Shown here piece by piece: positions 1 to 5,878 of a stretch of DNA of 7,047 bases. This DNA is from Candidatus Desantisbacteria bacterium CG1_02_38_46 (GTDB lineage Bacteria; Desantisbacteria; UBA1551; UBA1559): the NCBI GenBank assembly GCA_001871015.1, contig MNUO01000101.1, forward strand, positions 1 to 7,047, in the 5' to 3' direction. The notes beneath the pieces were generated by a model. It saw only the letters and a program-made list of their open reading frames with translations, was not told the DNA's origin and made no database searches. A program made the position numbers and the translations under genes. Every line of letters starts with the position of its first letter. Position 1 is the first letter of the stretch.

Positions 1-2
1 TT

Positions 3-158
3 ACTGATTATATTTGGGTTACTGTTGATACTGGTAAACAAACCTGTAATATCTATTATCAGGAGAGTGAAGATTCTCCAAAGATATTGATAAAAACTTT
101 TCCTTACAGATTAAGAGAAGAAGTAGTGGCTTTTGATTCTAAAAATAGACTTGTTTAA
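3..158 (+). CDS. C-terminal end of an unrecognised protein (partial)
   Basis: A frame is open from the left edge of the window and closes at a TAA at 156-158, giving 51 residues that start TDYIWVTVDTGKQTC and end DSKNRLV. The gene's start lies outside the window. The fragment alternates polar and beta-branched residues as a beta-rich domain end might, with one Cys and no transmembrane segment. I do not recognise a family. It is not the AlbA_2 domain missing from the next gene. That this is a real gene end is supported only by an uninterrupted frame and plausible composition; the fragment is too short for more. Confidence 0.45.
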   Translation, partial: TDYIWVTVDTGKQTCNIYYQESEDSPKILIKTFPYRLREEVVAFDSKNRLV

Positions 159-244
159 TATGATGAGATATTTTTCTAATTTTCAATAAACAAATTATCG
201 AGGGAAGCAGGGTAACCGATCTATGTGCATCTGCCAAGTATCAC

Positions 245-1318
245 TTGATAGATTACCATAACGGAATTGCCAAATTTAAGATTGCAACACTTCTTCTCTT
301 TGGAAAAGACCCCTCAAAATGGCATCCCAGATGCGGAGTAGATTTTATCAAATATGAAGGGACAGAAAGAAAAGTAGGAAAGGAGTTGAATATCATCAAA
401 AGGGCAAGGATAGAATTGCCTTTGGTAAAATTGATAGAGGAAATCTACAAAACAATTTCTGCACATATTAGAGAGAGACAATATTTACATGACCTTTTCT
501 TCGTAGAGAAACTCGAATATCCAACATTTGCCTGGCAAGAGGCAATTGTAAATGCTATTGCTCATAGAGACTATAGTATTCAAGGGCTATCTACTGAGCT
601 ATGGATGTTTGATAATAGAATAGAGATTCGTAGTCCCGGTCTACCACCTGAGCCAGTTACTCTTGAGAAGATTCTTAAAAAAGAGCGTATTCATGCCAGT
701 AGAAATCCTCTCATTATCCGGGTATTGACTGATTTAGGCTATATGAGAGAAACTGGAGAAGGTATTCCAAGAATGTTTGAAGAGATGGAAAAAAATGGTT
801 TATATCCCCCAAATATTGAGATTGTTGCCGATTCTTTATTTTCTGTTACTTTGAAAAATCAGCCAATGTATTCAGCAGAGGATATGGAGTGGCTTAAACA
901 ATTCGGCAATTTAGCTCTTAATCCTAACCAGAAACGAATACTCCTTTTTGCTAAATCTCATAACAATTCGTTTACCAGCAGAAATTATCAGAATGTATGC
1001 GGCATAGATGTCTATACCGCATCAAGGGATATAAGAGAAATGCTTAGAAAAGGAGCTGTTACATTACCCAAGAAAGGCGGAAGAGTATATTTGCTTATTC
1101 ACCATTTAGAAGAGAAAAAAGTGAAAAATATTCCAAACGAATATAAGGTTATTGAAGAAATCATTCAAAAGCAAGGATATGTGAAAAATAAAGATATCAG
1201 ACAAGCACTTGGAATATCCAGATTAAAAGCTGCCCGTTTAGCACAGCGATTGGTAGATTTAGGCCTGCTGAGAATAATTGGAGAAAGAAAAGGAGCCAGA
1301 TATATTAAACCAGAATAG
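245..1318 (+). CDS. 5'-truncated AlbA/Schlafen-HATPase family ('RecG-like') transcriptional regulator, probable pseudogene
   Basis: The 357-residue product matches the C-terminal two thirds of COG2865-type regulators, often annotated as ATP-dependent DNA helicase RecG-like though they lack helicase motifs. LLLFGKDP (16-23) is the conserved strand that normally lies some 200 residues into the protein. An HATPase_c_4 domain spans about 98-185, with AIVNAIAHRDY (100-110) and the glycine motif ETGEGIPRM (169-177). Two winged-helix segments follow, roughly 220-285 and 298-355. The AlbA_2 domain expected at the N-terminus is absent. The start is a TTG with no visible Shine-Dalgarno sequence. The same frame stays open upstream to a TGA at 164-166 and reads family-like sequence (TDLCASAKYHLIDYHNG) across the TTG, which suggests a deletion or rearrangement junction between about 160 and 215. 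The family usually binds DNA and often sits in mobile or defence neighbourhoods. This copy may be non-functional, or may work only through its winged helices. Confidence 0.75.
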   Translation: MIDYHNGIAKFKIATLLLFGKDPSKWHPRCGVDFIKYEGTERKVGKELNIIKRARIELPLVKLIEEIYKTISAHIRERQYLHDLFFVEKLEYPTFAWQEAIVNAIAHRDYSIQGLSTELWMFDNRIEIRSPGLPPEPVTLEKILKKERIHASRNPLIIRVLTDLGYMRETGEGIPRMFEEMEKNGLYPPNIEIVADSLFSVTLKNQPMYSAEDMEWLKQFGNLALNPNQKRILLFAKSHNNSFTSRNYQNVCGIDVYTASRDIREMLRKGAVTLPKKGGRVYLLIHHLEEKKVKNIPNEYKVIEEIIQKQGYVKNKDIRQALGISRLKAARLAQRLVDLGLLRIIGERKGARYIKPE

Positions 1319-1320
1319 AG

Positions 1321-1394
1321 ATATGTATCAGTCTTATATGTATCAAGTTAAAATTTAGAATGATACATAAATTATTTAGAATGATATATAAAAT
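1321..1394 (+). repeat. AT-rich tandem repeat with TGATACAT / ATGTATCA dyads
   Basis: Two adjacent 21-bp units, 1353-1373 and 1374-1394, are identical at 19 of 21 positions. Just upstream, ATATGTATCA occurs at 1321-1330 and again at 1336-1345. TATGTATCA (1337-1345) is the exact reverse complement of TGATACATA (1361-1369), giving a 9-bp dyad with a 15-nt loop; TGATATAT at 1382-1389 is a near copy. The block lies between the truncated regulator and hbd, so it could be an operator array, possibly for a winged-helix regulator, or the remains of a promoter. There is no GC-rich stem plus U-run, so a terminator is unlikely. I found no convincing -35/-10 pair for hbd here. Confidence 0.6.
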
Positions 1395-1430
1395 TTTGAC
1401 TAATTGGTGTTGTAGTAGCGCGGGAATAGA

Positions 1431-2294
1431 ATGGAAATAAAAAAGATTATGGTTGTTGGCGCAGGGATAATGGGGCAGGGCATCAGCCTTGTTTTTGCTC
1501 GCAAAGGTCTTAGCGTTATTATTCAGGATATCGCGGATGAACAGGTTAAAAAAGGACTTCAGGATATAGAAAAAAATCTGGATAAAGAAATCAATAAGGG
1601 GGATATATCTTTAAAAGAAAAAGAACTAATCTTAAAAGGGATTACAGGAACTACAGAATTAAAAGAAGCAAAAAATGTGGATTTTGTGATTGAGGCGGTT
1701 ACAGAGGATATAAAAATAAAAAAAGAAATTTTCAGAAATTTAGATAAATTTTGTCCTCCAGATGTTATTTTTGCAAGCAATACTTCTTCTTTAAGTATTA
1801 CAGAAATTGCACAGGTGGTCAGCCGTAAGGATAAAGTGATAGGAATGCATTTTTTTAATCCCCCAACGAAGATGGAATTGATAGAAATTGTTTGTGGAAA
1901 AGATACTGCCAAGCAAACATTTCAGACGGTGAAAAGATTAAGTGAAATTTTAGGTAAAAAGATAGTAAAAGTAAAAGATTCCCCAGGTTTTATAGTGAAT
2001 AGATTACTTATCCAGATGATTAATGAATCTTGTTTTCTATTGCAGGATGGGGTAGCAAATCCAGAAGAGATTGACCTGGCAATGCAATTGGGGGCAAGAC
2101 ATCCTTTAGGACCACTCGGTTTAGCGGACCTCATTGGTTTAGATGTTTGTCTTTCTATTATGGAAACATTTTATCAGAAATTTCAAGATTCCAAATATAA
2201 GCCTTGTCCTTTACTAAAAGAAATGGTAGAAAAAGGAAAGAAAGGTAGAAAGACTGGAGAAGGGTTCTTTAAATATGGAACAGATTGTCGTTGA
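1431..2294 (+). CDS. hbd: 3-hydroxybutyryl-CoA dehydrogenase
   Basis: This cytosolic enzyme interconverts (S)-3-hydroxybutyryl-CoA and acetoacetyl-CoA with NAD(P), in butyrate-type fermentation, short-chain fatty acid oxidation or polyhydroxybutyrate-linked metabolism. The 287 residues are close to the family norm of about 282. The N-terminal Rossmann fold carries the dinucleotide motif VVGAGIMGQG (8-17, GxGxxG at G10, G12, G15). The active-site set expected from clostridial homologues is present: SNTSS (116-120, Ser119), GMHFFNPP (138-145, His140), Glu152 in IEIV, and Asn190 in PGFIVNRLL (185-193). The C-terminal helical domain includes HPLGPLGLADLIGLD (224-238) and ends in the family's KTGEGFF. 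The last few residues (KYGTDCR) run into the next gene, which starts 20 bp before this stop. The ATG has only a weak purine-rich region upstream. No thiolase, crotonase or acyl-CoA dehydrogenase gene is visible, so the pathway direction cannot be told. Codon use is AT-rich and Lys-rich. Confidence 0.93.
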   Translation: MEIKKIMVVGAGIMGQGISLVFARKGLSVIIQDIADEQVKKGLQDIEKNLDKEINKGDISLKEKELILKGITGTTELKEAKNVDFVIEAVTEDIKIKKEIFRNLDKFCPPDVIFASNTSSLSITEIAQVVSRKDKVIGMHFFNPPTKMELIEIVCGKDTAKQTFQTVKRLSEILGKKIVKVKDSPGFIVNRLLIQMINESCFLLQDGVANPEEIDLAMQLGARHPLGPLGLADLIGLDVCLSIMETFYQKFQDSKYKPCPLLKEMVEKGKKGRKTGEGFFKYGTDCR

Positions 2295-3243
2295 GACCTA
2301 CTTGGCTGAAGGGATTGTTGGGAAGAGTGCTGCAATCAAGAAGGTGATAGACCTCGCTAAAAAGGTTGCACCTACTGACAGTACCATCCTCATTTCAGGA
2401 GAGACAGGAGTTGGAAAAGAACTCATTGCCAGATACATACATCATTTGAGTCCCCGCCAGGATAAGTCTTTTGTTGCTTTGAATTGTGGAGCAATTCCAG
2501 AGACTTTATTAGAGAGCGAACTATTCGGGCATAAAAAGGGTGCTTTTACTGATGCAGTTGCTGATAAAAAAGGATTGTTTGAAGAGGCGAATGATGGGAC
2601 ATTTTTTCTGGATGAAGTTGGAGAACTTTCATCTTCCACTCAGGTGAAATTGTTGCGGGTTATTGAAAATCATGAAATTAGGCCAGTAGGAAGTACCGAG
2701 ATAAAAAAGGTGAATATCAGAATTATTGCTGCGACCAATAAGGACCTTGCTGAAGCAGTCAAAAATGGAAGATTTCGTGAGGATTTATTTTTCAGGATTA
2801 ATGTAATACAAATTCATATACCACCATTACGGGAAAGAAAGGAAGATGTGCCTTTATTGATAGCATATTTCCTGCGCCGGTATAACCAGCAATTCAAAAA
2901 AGAAGTGACAGATATTTCTGATGAGGCAATGACGATGCTGATGAACTACGACTATCCCGGCAATGTGAGGGAATTGGAAAATATTGTCCAGCATGCCATT
3001 GTTGTTGCTGAAGGCAGTATGATTTCAAAAAATGAACTTCCCTCTTTTGTTCCTGCAAGACAATCCCTGCCTGAACCAGTAGAGCCAATCTTTAAAACAA
3101 TGGAAGAAATGGAAAAAGACATCGTTCGTGAAACTCTTCTCAAATGTCATGGCAACCAGAGTCTTTCCGCAAAGAAGCTCGGCATAGGCCGCACAACCCT
3201 GATTCGCAAAATGAAGAAATACAATATAGGTGTCAGGTCTTGA
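2275..3243 (+). CDS. Single-domain sigma-54-dependent activator (AAA+ plus Fis-type HTH)
   Basis: This bacterial enhancer-binding protein would use ATP to open sigma-54 RNA polymerase complexes. Its 322 residues show Walker A GETGVGKE (42-49), the sigma-54 contact loop as GAFTDA (89-94) instead of GAFTGA, Walker B TFFLDE (109-114), sensor I ATN (153-155), the arginine-finger region RFREDLFFR (166-174) and sensor II GNVRELEN (229-236). A linker at about 255-280 leads to a C-terminal Fis-type HTH (about 283-318; LSAKKLGIGRTTLIRKMKKY). Only about 12 residues precede the AAA+ core, so there is no receiver, PAS or GAF domain; the architecture is that of PspF. The start ATG lies inside the end of hbd, which implies translational coupling; a GAGAAGGG stretch sits about 12 bases upstream of it. 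The last codons (GVRS-stop) lie inside a palindromic element, so the native C-terminus may have been altered. A sigma-54 promoter lies 221 bp downstream, before dnaK, which makes dnaK the obvious candidate target. Confidence 0.9.
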   Translation: MEQIVVETYLAEGIVGKSAAIKKVIDLAKKVAPTDSTILISGETGVGKELIARYIHHLSPRQDKSFVALNCGAIPETLLESELFGHKKGAFTDAVADKKGLFEEANDGTFFLDEVGELSSSTQVKLLRVIENHEIRPVGSTEIKKVNIRIIAATNKDLAEAVKNGRFREDLFFRINVIQIHIPPLRERKEDVPLLIAYFLRRYNQQFKKEVTDISDEAMTMLMNYDYPGNVRELENIVQHAIVVAEGSMISKNELPSFVPARQSLPEPVEPIFKTMEEMEKDIVRETLLKCHGNQSLSAKKLGIGRTTLIRKMKKYNIGVRS

Positions 3244-3289
3244 CAAATCAGGACTAAAGTCCTGAGTTACATGTCAAGACCTGACACCT
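3228..3289 (+). repeat. Nested palindromic element overlapping the activator's stop codon
   Basis: An 18-bp perfect inverted repeat (3228-3245 and 3272-3289; left arm AGGTGTCAGGTCTTGACA) encloses a second palindrome, TCAGGACT at 3248-3255 and AGTCCTGA at 3258-3265. The inner 27 bases (3246-3272) recur exactly at 3515-3541, just before dnaK. This looks like one interspersed repeat inserted into the loop of another. The left arm supplies the final codons and stop of the upstream gene. As RNA it would form a long, stable hairpin that could protect the 3' end of the hbd-activator transcript. There is no U-run after it, so I do not call it an intrinsic terminator. Confidence 0.8.
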
Positions 3290-3294
3290 GCTAA

Positions 3295-3329
3295 TCCATT
3301 CTGAAACACACTTATTGTTTCAAAATGGA
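3295..3329 (+). promoter_or_regulatory. Dyad, candidate enhancer site (UAS) for the sigma-54 activator
   Basis: Arms TCCATTCTGAAACA (3295-3308) and TGTTTCAAAATGGA (3316-3329) are complementary at 13 of 14 positions, the single mismatch being C3301 against A3323, around a 7-base centre. The centre at 3312 is 152 bp upstream of the -24 GG and about 177 bp upstream of the predicted start. That is within the usual range for enhancer sites of Fis-type HTH activators. No U-run follows, which argues against a terminator. The sequence between dyad and promoter is T-rich (for example 3388-3403) and might be bent; I see no convincing IHF consensus. Binding by the adjacent activator is inference. Confidence 0.5.
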
Positions 3330-3461
3330 ACATATAACCAAATTTGATACAAACTAAAGCCTGCATCCAACATTCCAAATTGTATAGTTTTTTTATTTTT
3401 CTTCAATAAAATACAGCATTTTTCTGCATTTCGCTACTTTTCGCATTCATTTTTTTCATAT

Positions 3462-3478
3462 TTGGCACGCTTATTGCA
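3462..3478 (+). promoter_or_regulatory. Sigma-54 (-24/-12) promoter upstream of dnaK
   Basis: The sequence TTGGCACGCTTATTGCA matches the sigma-54 consensus TGGCAC-N5-TTGCW in every defined position. The invariant GG is at 3464-3465 and GC at 3476-3477, with exactly 10 bases between them. The predicted transcription start is near 3489, giving a leader of about 71 nt before the dnaK ATG. No equally good match was noticed elsewhere in the window. The gene for a sigma-54 activator directly upstream strengthens the call. Confidence 0.82.
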
Positions 3479-3488
3479 TATTAATAAA

Positions 3489-3540
3489 TGTAGCGCAGGG
3501 CTTTAGCCCTGTCTAATCAGGACTAAAGTCCTGAGTTACA
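3489..3540 (+). repeat. Double-hairpin interspersed repeat forming the dnaK leader
   Basis: This 52-bp unit has outer arms TGTAGC/GTTACA (one G-U pair) around two hairpins: CAGGGCT/AGCCCTG (3496-3502 and 3505-3511) and TCAGGACT/AGTCCTGA (3517-3524 and 3527-3534). Such compact double-hairpin units are typical of REP-like elements, which in some bacteria are spread by RAYT transposases; no such transposase is visible here. The second hairpin and its flanks recur at 3246-3272. The element begins at the predicted sigma-54 start site and ends 19 bases before the dnaK ATG, so the transcript would begin with this structure. Confidence 0.75.
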
Positions 3541-3559
3541 TTGAAAAAAGAGGTGTAAA

Positions 3560-5485
3560 ATGGCGAAAATAATTGGAATTGATCTGGGAACGAGTAATTC
3601 AGCAGCGTCTGCAATGGAATTGGGAAAGCCCGTTATTATACCCAGCGCTGAAGGGACATCAATTGGCGGAAAGGCATTTCCTTCTTATGTTGCTTTTACC
3701 AAAGATGGGCAATTGTTAGTTGGAGAACCTGCACGCCGTCAGGCTGTTGCAAATCCAGAAGGTACTGTTATGAGTATTAAAAGGAAGATGGGGCAGGATA
3801 TAAAGGTGAAAGTTTATGATAAGGAATATACTCCACAGCAGATTTCATCCTTTATTTTGCAAAAGATTAAAAGAGATGCAGAGGCATTTATTGGAGAAAA
3901 AGTAGAAAAAGTCGTTATAACCTGTCCTGCTTATTTCAATGACAACCAGCGTCAGGCAACAAAGGATGCAGGTACGATTGCCGGTTTAAATGTGGTTCGC
4001 ATTATCAATGAGCCGACTGCAGCGTGCCTTGCTTATGGATTGGACAAGCTTGAGCAGGAACAGAAAGTTTTAGTTTTTGATTTCGGCGGAGGCACCCTGG
4101 ATGTTACAATTATGAATATGAACAAAGGGATGTTTGAAGTCCTTGCTACAAGCGGCGATACCCAGCTGGGTGGAACCGACATGGACAATATACTTACAGA
4201 CTACATTGTGGAAGAATTTAAAAAGGAAAGCGGTATTGATTTAAAGAAAGATAAGATGGCTATCCAGCGAGTTCGTGAAGCTAGTGAAAAAGCAAAAATC
4301 GAACTATCCACCACACTTTCCACTGATATCAATCTTCCTTTTATTACAGGTGACCCACAGACAGGTCCAAAACATCTCGCTATAACTTTAAGGAGGGCAA
4401 AACTCGAAGAACTTGTAATGCACATTATTGAAAAATGCCGCGGACCAATGGAGCAGGCAATCTCTGATTCCAAGTTGAGCCCTGACAAGATTACTAAAAT
4501 TATCCTTGTGGGAGGCCCTACGAGAATGCCTGTTGTGCAGAAATTTCTTGAGGATTATGCAGGCAAAAAGGTTGAAAGGGGTGTTGACCCAATGGAATGC
4601 GTTGCAACGGGCGCTGCTATTCAGGGAGCGATTATCGGCGGCGATTTAAAGGACAAAGATTTACTGCTTTTAGACGTTACTCCTCTTTCACTTGGGGTTG
4701 AAACTCTGGGTAGTGTATTTACTAAACTTATTGAAAGAAACACTACCATACCTACACGCAAGAGTCAGATTTTTACTACTGCCGCAGATAACCAGCCCGC
4801 AGTTGACATTCATGTTCTTCAGGGTGAAAGGGCGATGGCTCAAGACAACACAGAACTGGGTAGATTCGACCTTGTAGGAATTCCTCCTGCTCCACGCGGA
4901 ATGCCTCAGATAGAGGTGACCTTTGACATTGATGCAGACGGCATTATGCATGTTTCAGCAAAAGACCTCGGTACAGGAAAAGAACAGAGTATCAGAATTA
5001 CCGCACCCACAAAATTAAACAAGGAAGAAATTGACAAAATGGTAAAACAGTCTGAGCAATTTTCTGCTGAAGATGCAAAACGCCGAGAAGAAGTGGAAAT
5101 TCGCAATCAGGCTGATACGCTTGTCTACACAGCTGAAAAATCTCTGAAGGAACATGGAGATAAAGTAAACAAGGATGAAAGAGCGAAAATAGAAACTGCT
5201 ATAAATGAAGCTAAAGAATCACTCAAAGGTAAGGATGTAGATAAGATTAAAAAGGCGATGGAGAATCTGTCAAATGCGAGTTATAAACTTTCTGAGGTAA
5301 TATATAAAGAGGCGCAGGCAAAGAGGCAGGCGACACCTGGACCAGGCACTCCTCCGACAGGAGAGGGTACCCCTCCGACAGGAGAGGGTGGCGCACAACC
5401 TGGACCCCAGCAGGAACAAAAAGAACAGCCATCAGAAAAGGGTGGTGCAGTTGATGCTGAATTCCGTCGTGACGACAATAAATAA
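3560..5485 (+). CDS. dnaK: Chaperone DnaK (Hsp70)
   Basis: DnaK is a cytosolic ATP-driven chaperone that binds exposed hydrophobic peptides and normally works with DnaJ and GrpE, neither of which is in this window. The 641 residues include the phosphate loops DLGTSNS (8-14) and DFGGGTLD (174-181), GDTQLGG (199-205) with Thr201 matching the E. coli autophosphorylated Thr, the adenosine motif LVGGPTRMP (316-324), the linker [13 protein letters not shown] (367-379), a beta substrate domain to about 485 and a helical lid to about 590. The ATPase domain is the short type, lacking the roughly 25-residue E. coli insertion between IKRKMG (73-78) and TPQQIS. Ser12 replaces the usual bacterial Thr, and Cys123 sits in VITCPAYF. 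The tail (590-641) is Pro/Gly/Glu/Gln-rich with a duplicated TPPTGEG and ends [10 protein letters not shown] rather than the acidic EEV-type end. The ATG follows an AGAGGTG ribosome-binding site by 4 bases. A sigma-54 promoter at 3462-3478 probably drives it. Confidence 0.97.
   Translation: MAKIIGIDLGTSNSAASAMELGKPVIIPSAEGTSIGGKAFPSYVAFTKDGQLLVGEPARRQAVANPEGTVMSIKRKMGQDIKVKVYDKEYTPQQISSFILQKIKRDAEAFIGEKVEKVVITCPAYFNDNQRQATKDAGTIAGLNVVRIINEPTAACLAYGLDKLEQEQKVLVFDFGGGTLDVTIMNMNKGMFEVLATSGDTQLGGTDMDNILTDYIVEEFKKESGIDLKKDKMAIQRVREASEKAKIELSTTLSTDINLPFITGDPQTGPKHLAITLRRAKLEELVMHIIEKCRGPMEQAISDSKLSPDKITKIILVGGPTRMPVVQKFLEDYAGKKVERGVDPMECVATGAAIQGAIIGGDLKDKDLLLLDVTPLSLGVETLGSVFTKLIERNTTIPTRKSQIFTTAADNQPAVDIHVLQGERAMAQDNTELGRFDLVGIPPAPRGMPQIEVTFDIDADGIMHVSAKDLGTGKEQSIRITAPTKLNKEEIDKMVKQSEQFSAEDAKRREEVEIRNQADTLVYTAEKSLKEHGDKVNKDERAKIETAINEAKESLKGKDVDKIKKAMENLSNASYKLSEVIYKEAQAKRQATPGPGTPPTGEGTPPTGEGGAQPGPQQEQKEQPSEKGGAVDAEFRRDDNK
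5348..5389 (+). repeat. 21-bp tandem duplication in the dnaK tail
   Basis: Units 5348-5368 and 5369-5389 differ at one base, a silent third-position change (ACT to ACC). Each encodes TPPTGEG (residues 597-603 and 604-610) in the disordered linker before the C-terminal tail. Such in-frame units change in number by slippage or unequal recombination without harming the folded domains. Confidence 0.85.
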
Positions 5486-5489
5486 GAAC

Positions 5490-5525
5490 CCCCGTCAATA
5501 ATTAGTGGCGGGGAACCTTGTTTTT
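5490..5525 (+). terminator. Probable Rho-independent terminator after dnaK
   Basis: CCCCGTC (5490-5496) pairs with GGCGGGG (5507-5513), a 7-bp stem with one G-U pair and a 10-base loop. A U-rich stretch TTGTTTTT (5518-5525) follows after four bases. The stem begins 4 bases past the dnaK stop. The gap before the U-run and the largish loop make it imperfect, so partial read-through into groES is possible. Confidence 0.55.
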
Positions 5526-5547
5526 CGTGTGTAAATGTCGATAAAAT
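5518..5547 (+). promoter_or_regulatory. Weak candidate sigma-70-type promoter for groES-groEL
   Basis: TTGTTT (5518-5523) and TAAAAT (5542-5547) are separated by 18 bases and lie 33 bases before the groES ATG. The match to consensus is modest and overlaps the U-run of the proposed terminator. There is no CIRCE operator (TTAGCACTC-N9-GAGTGCTAA) and no sigma-54 motif in this gap, so groESL seems to be controlled differently from dnaK, or to depend on read-through. Confidence 0.25.
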
Positions 5548-5580
5548 GTCAAAATAAGAAAGGAAGGAGGTGGATATAAA

Positions 5581-5868
5581 ATGCAGTTAGTGCCATTAGG
5601 GGATAGAGTTATTGTGAAACCACTTGAGGAAGAGGGAAAGACCAAGGGCGGAATTGTGCTGCCCGACACCGCAAAAGAAAAACCTCAAGAGGGAGAAGTA
5701 ATTGCAGTTGGAGATGGAAAGTTACTGGACAACGGGCAAAAGGTTGCACTTCAGGTTAAAAAAGGAGATAAGGTTCTTTATGGAAAATACAGTGGGACCG
5801 AAGTAAAAATTGATGGCGTTGAGCACCTCATTGTGAGGGAAGAAGATATTCTCGCCATCATCAAGTGA
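5581..5868 (+). CDS. groES: Co-chaperonin GroES (Hsp10)
   Basis: GroES forms the seven-subunit lid that closes the GroEL folding chamber in the cytosol. The 95 residues are a full-length family member: the N-terminal strand [16 protein letters not shown] (3-18), the mobile loop that docks on GroEL (about 16-35, with GGIVLPD at 23-29), GEVIAVGDG (38-46), [18 protein letters not shown] (62-79), and the closing strand [12 protein letters not shown] seen here as [13 protein letters not shown]. The ATG is preceded by a strong ribosome-binding site, AAGGAGGTGG, about 6 bases away. groEL follows after 120 bp, longer than usual because a palindromic repeat occupies most of the gap. Confidence 0.97.
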   Translation: MQLVPLGDRVIVKPLEEEGKTKGGIVLPDTAKEKPQEGEVIAVGDGKLLDNGQKVALQVKKGDKVLYGKYSGTEVKIDGVEHLIVREEDILAIIK

Positions 5869-5878
5869 CGGCAGTACC

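Noticed and set aside
1321-1394. CRISPR array
   Set aside because: Units are 21 bp, directly adjacent, only two copies, with no spacers and no cas genes.
2894-3246. Minus-strand reading frames over the activator gene
   Set aside because: Low-complexity Ser/Phe-rich translations antiparallel to clear AAA+ motifs; shadows.
3228-3289. Intrinsic terminator of the activator gene
   Set aside because: The stem is strong, but no U-run follows and the structure is better explained as nested interspersed repeats.
3380-3412. Sigma-70 promoter for dnaK (TTGTAT ... TAAAAT)
   Set aside because: The spacer is 21 bases and the region is simply T/A-rich; the nearby sigma-54 site is far better.
3244-3559. 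CIRCE / HrcA operator before dnaK
   Set aside because: No TTAGCACTC-N9-GAGTGCTAA or near match; the dyads present have different sequences.
5582-5600. Sigma-54 promoter on the - strand (TGGCAC in the reverse of early groES)
   Set aside because: The GG-to-GC spacing is 8 bases, not 10, and it lies inside a conserved coding region pointing the wrong way.
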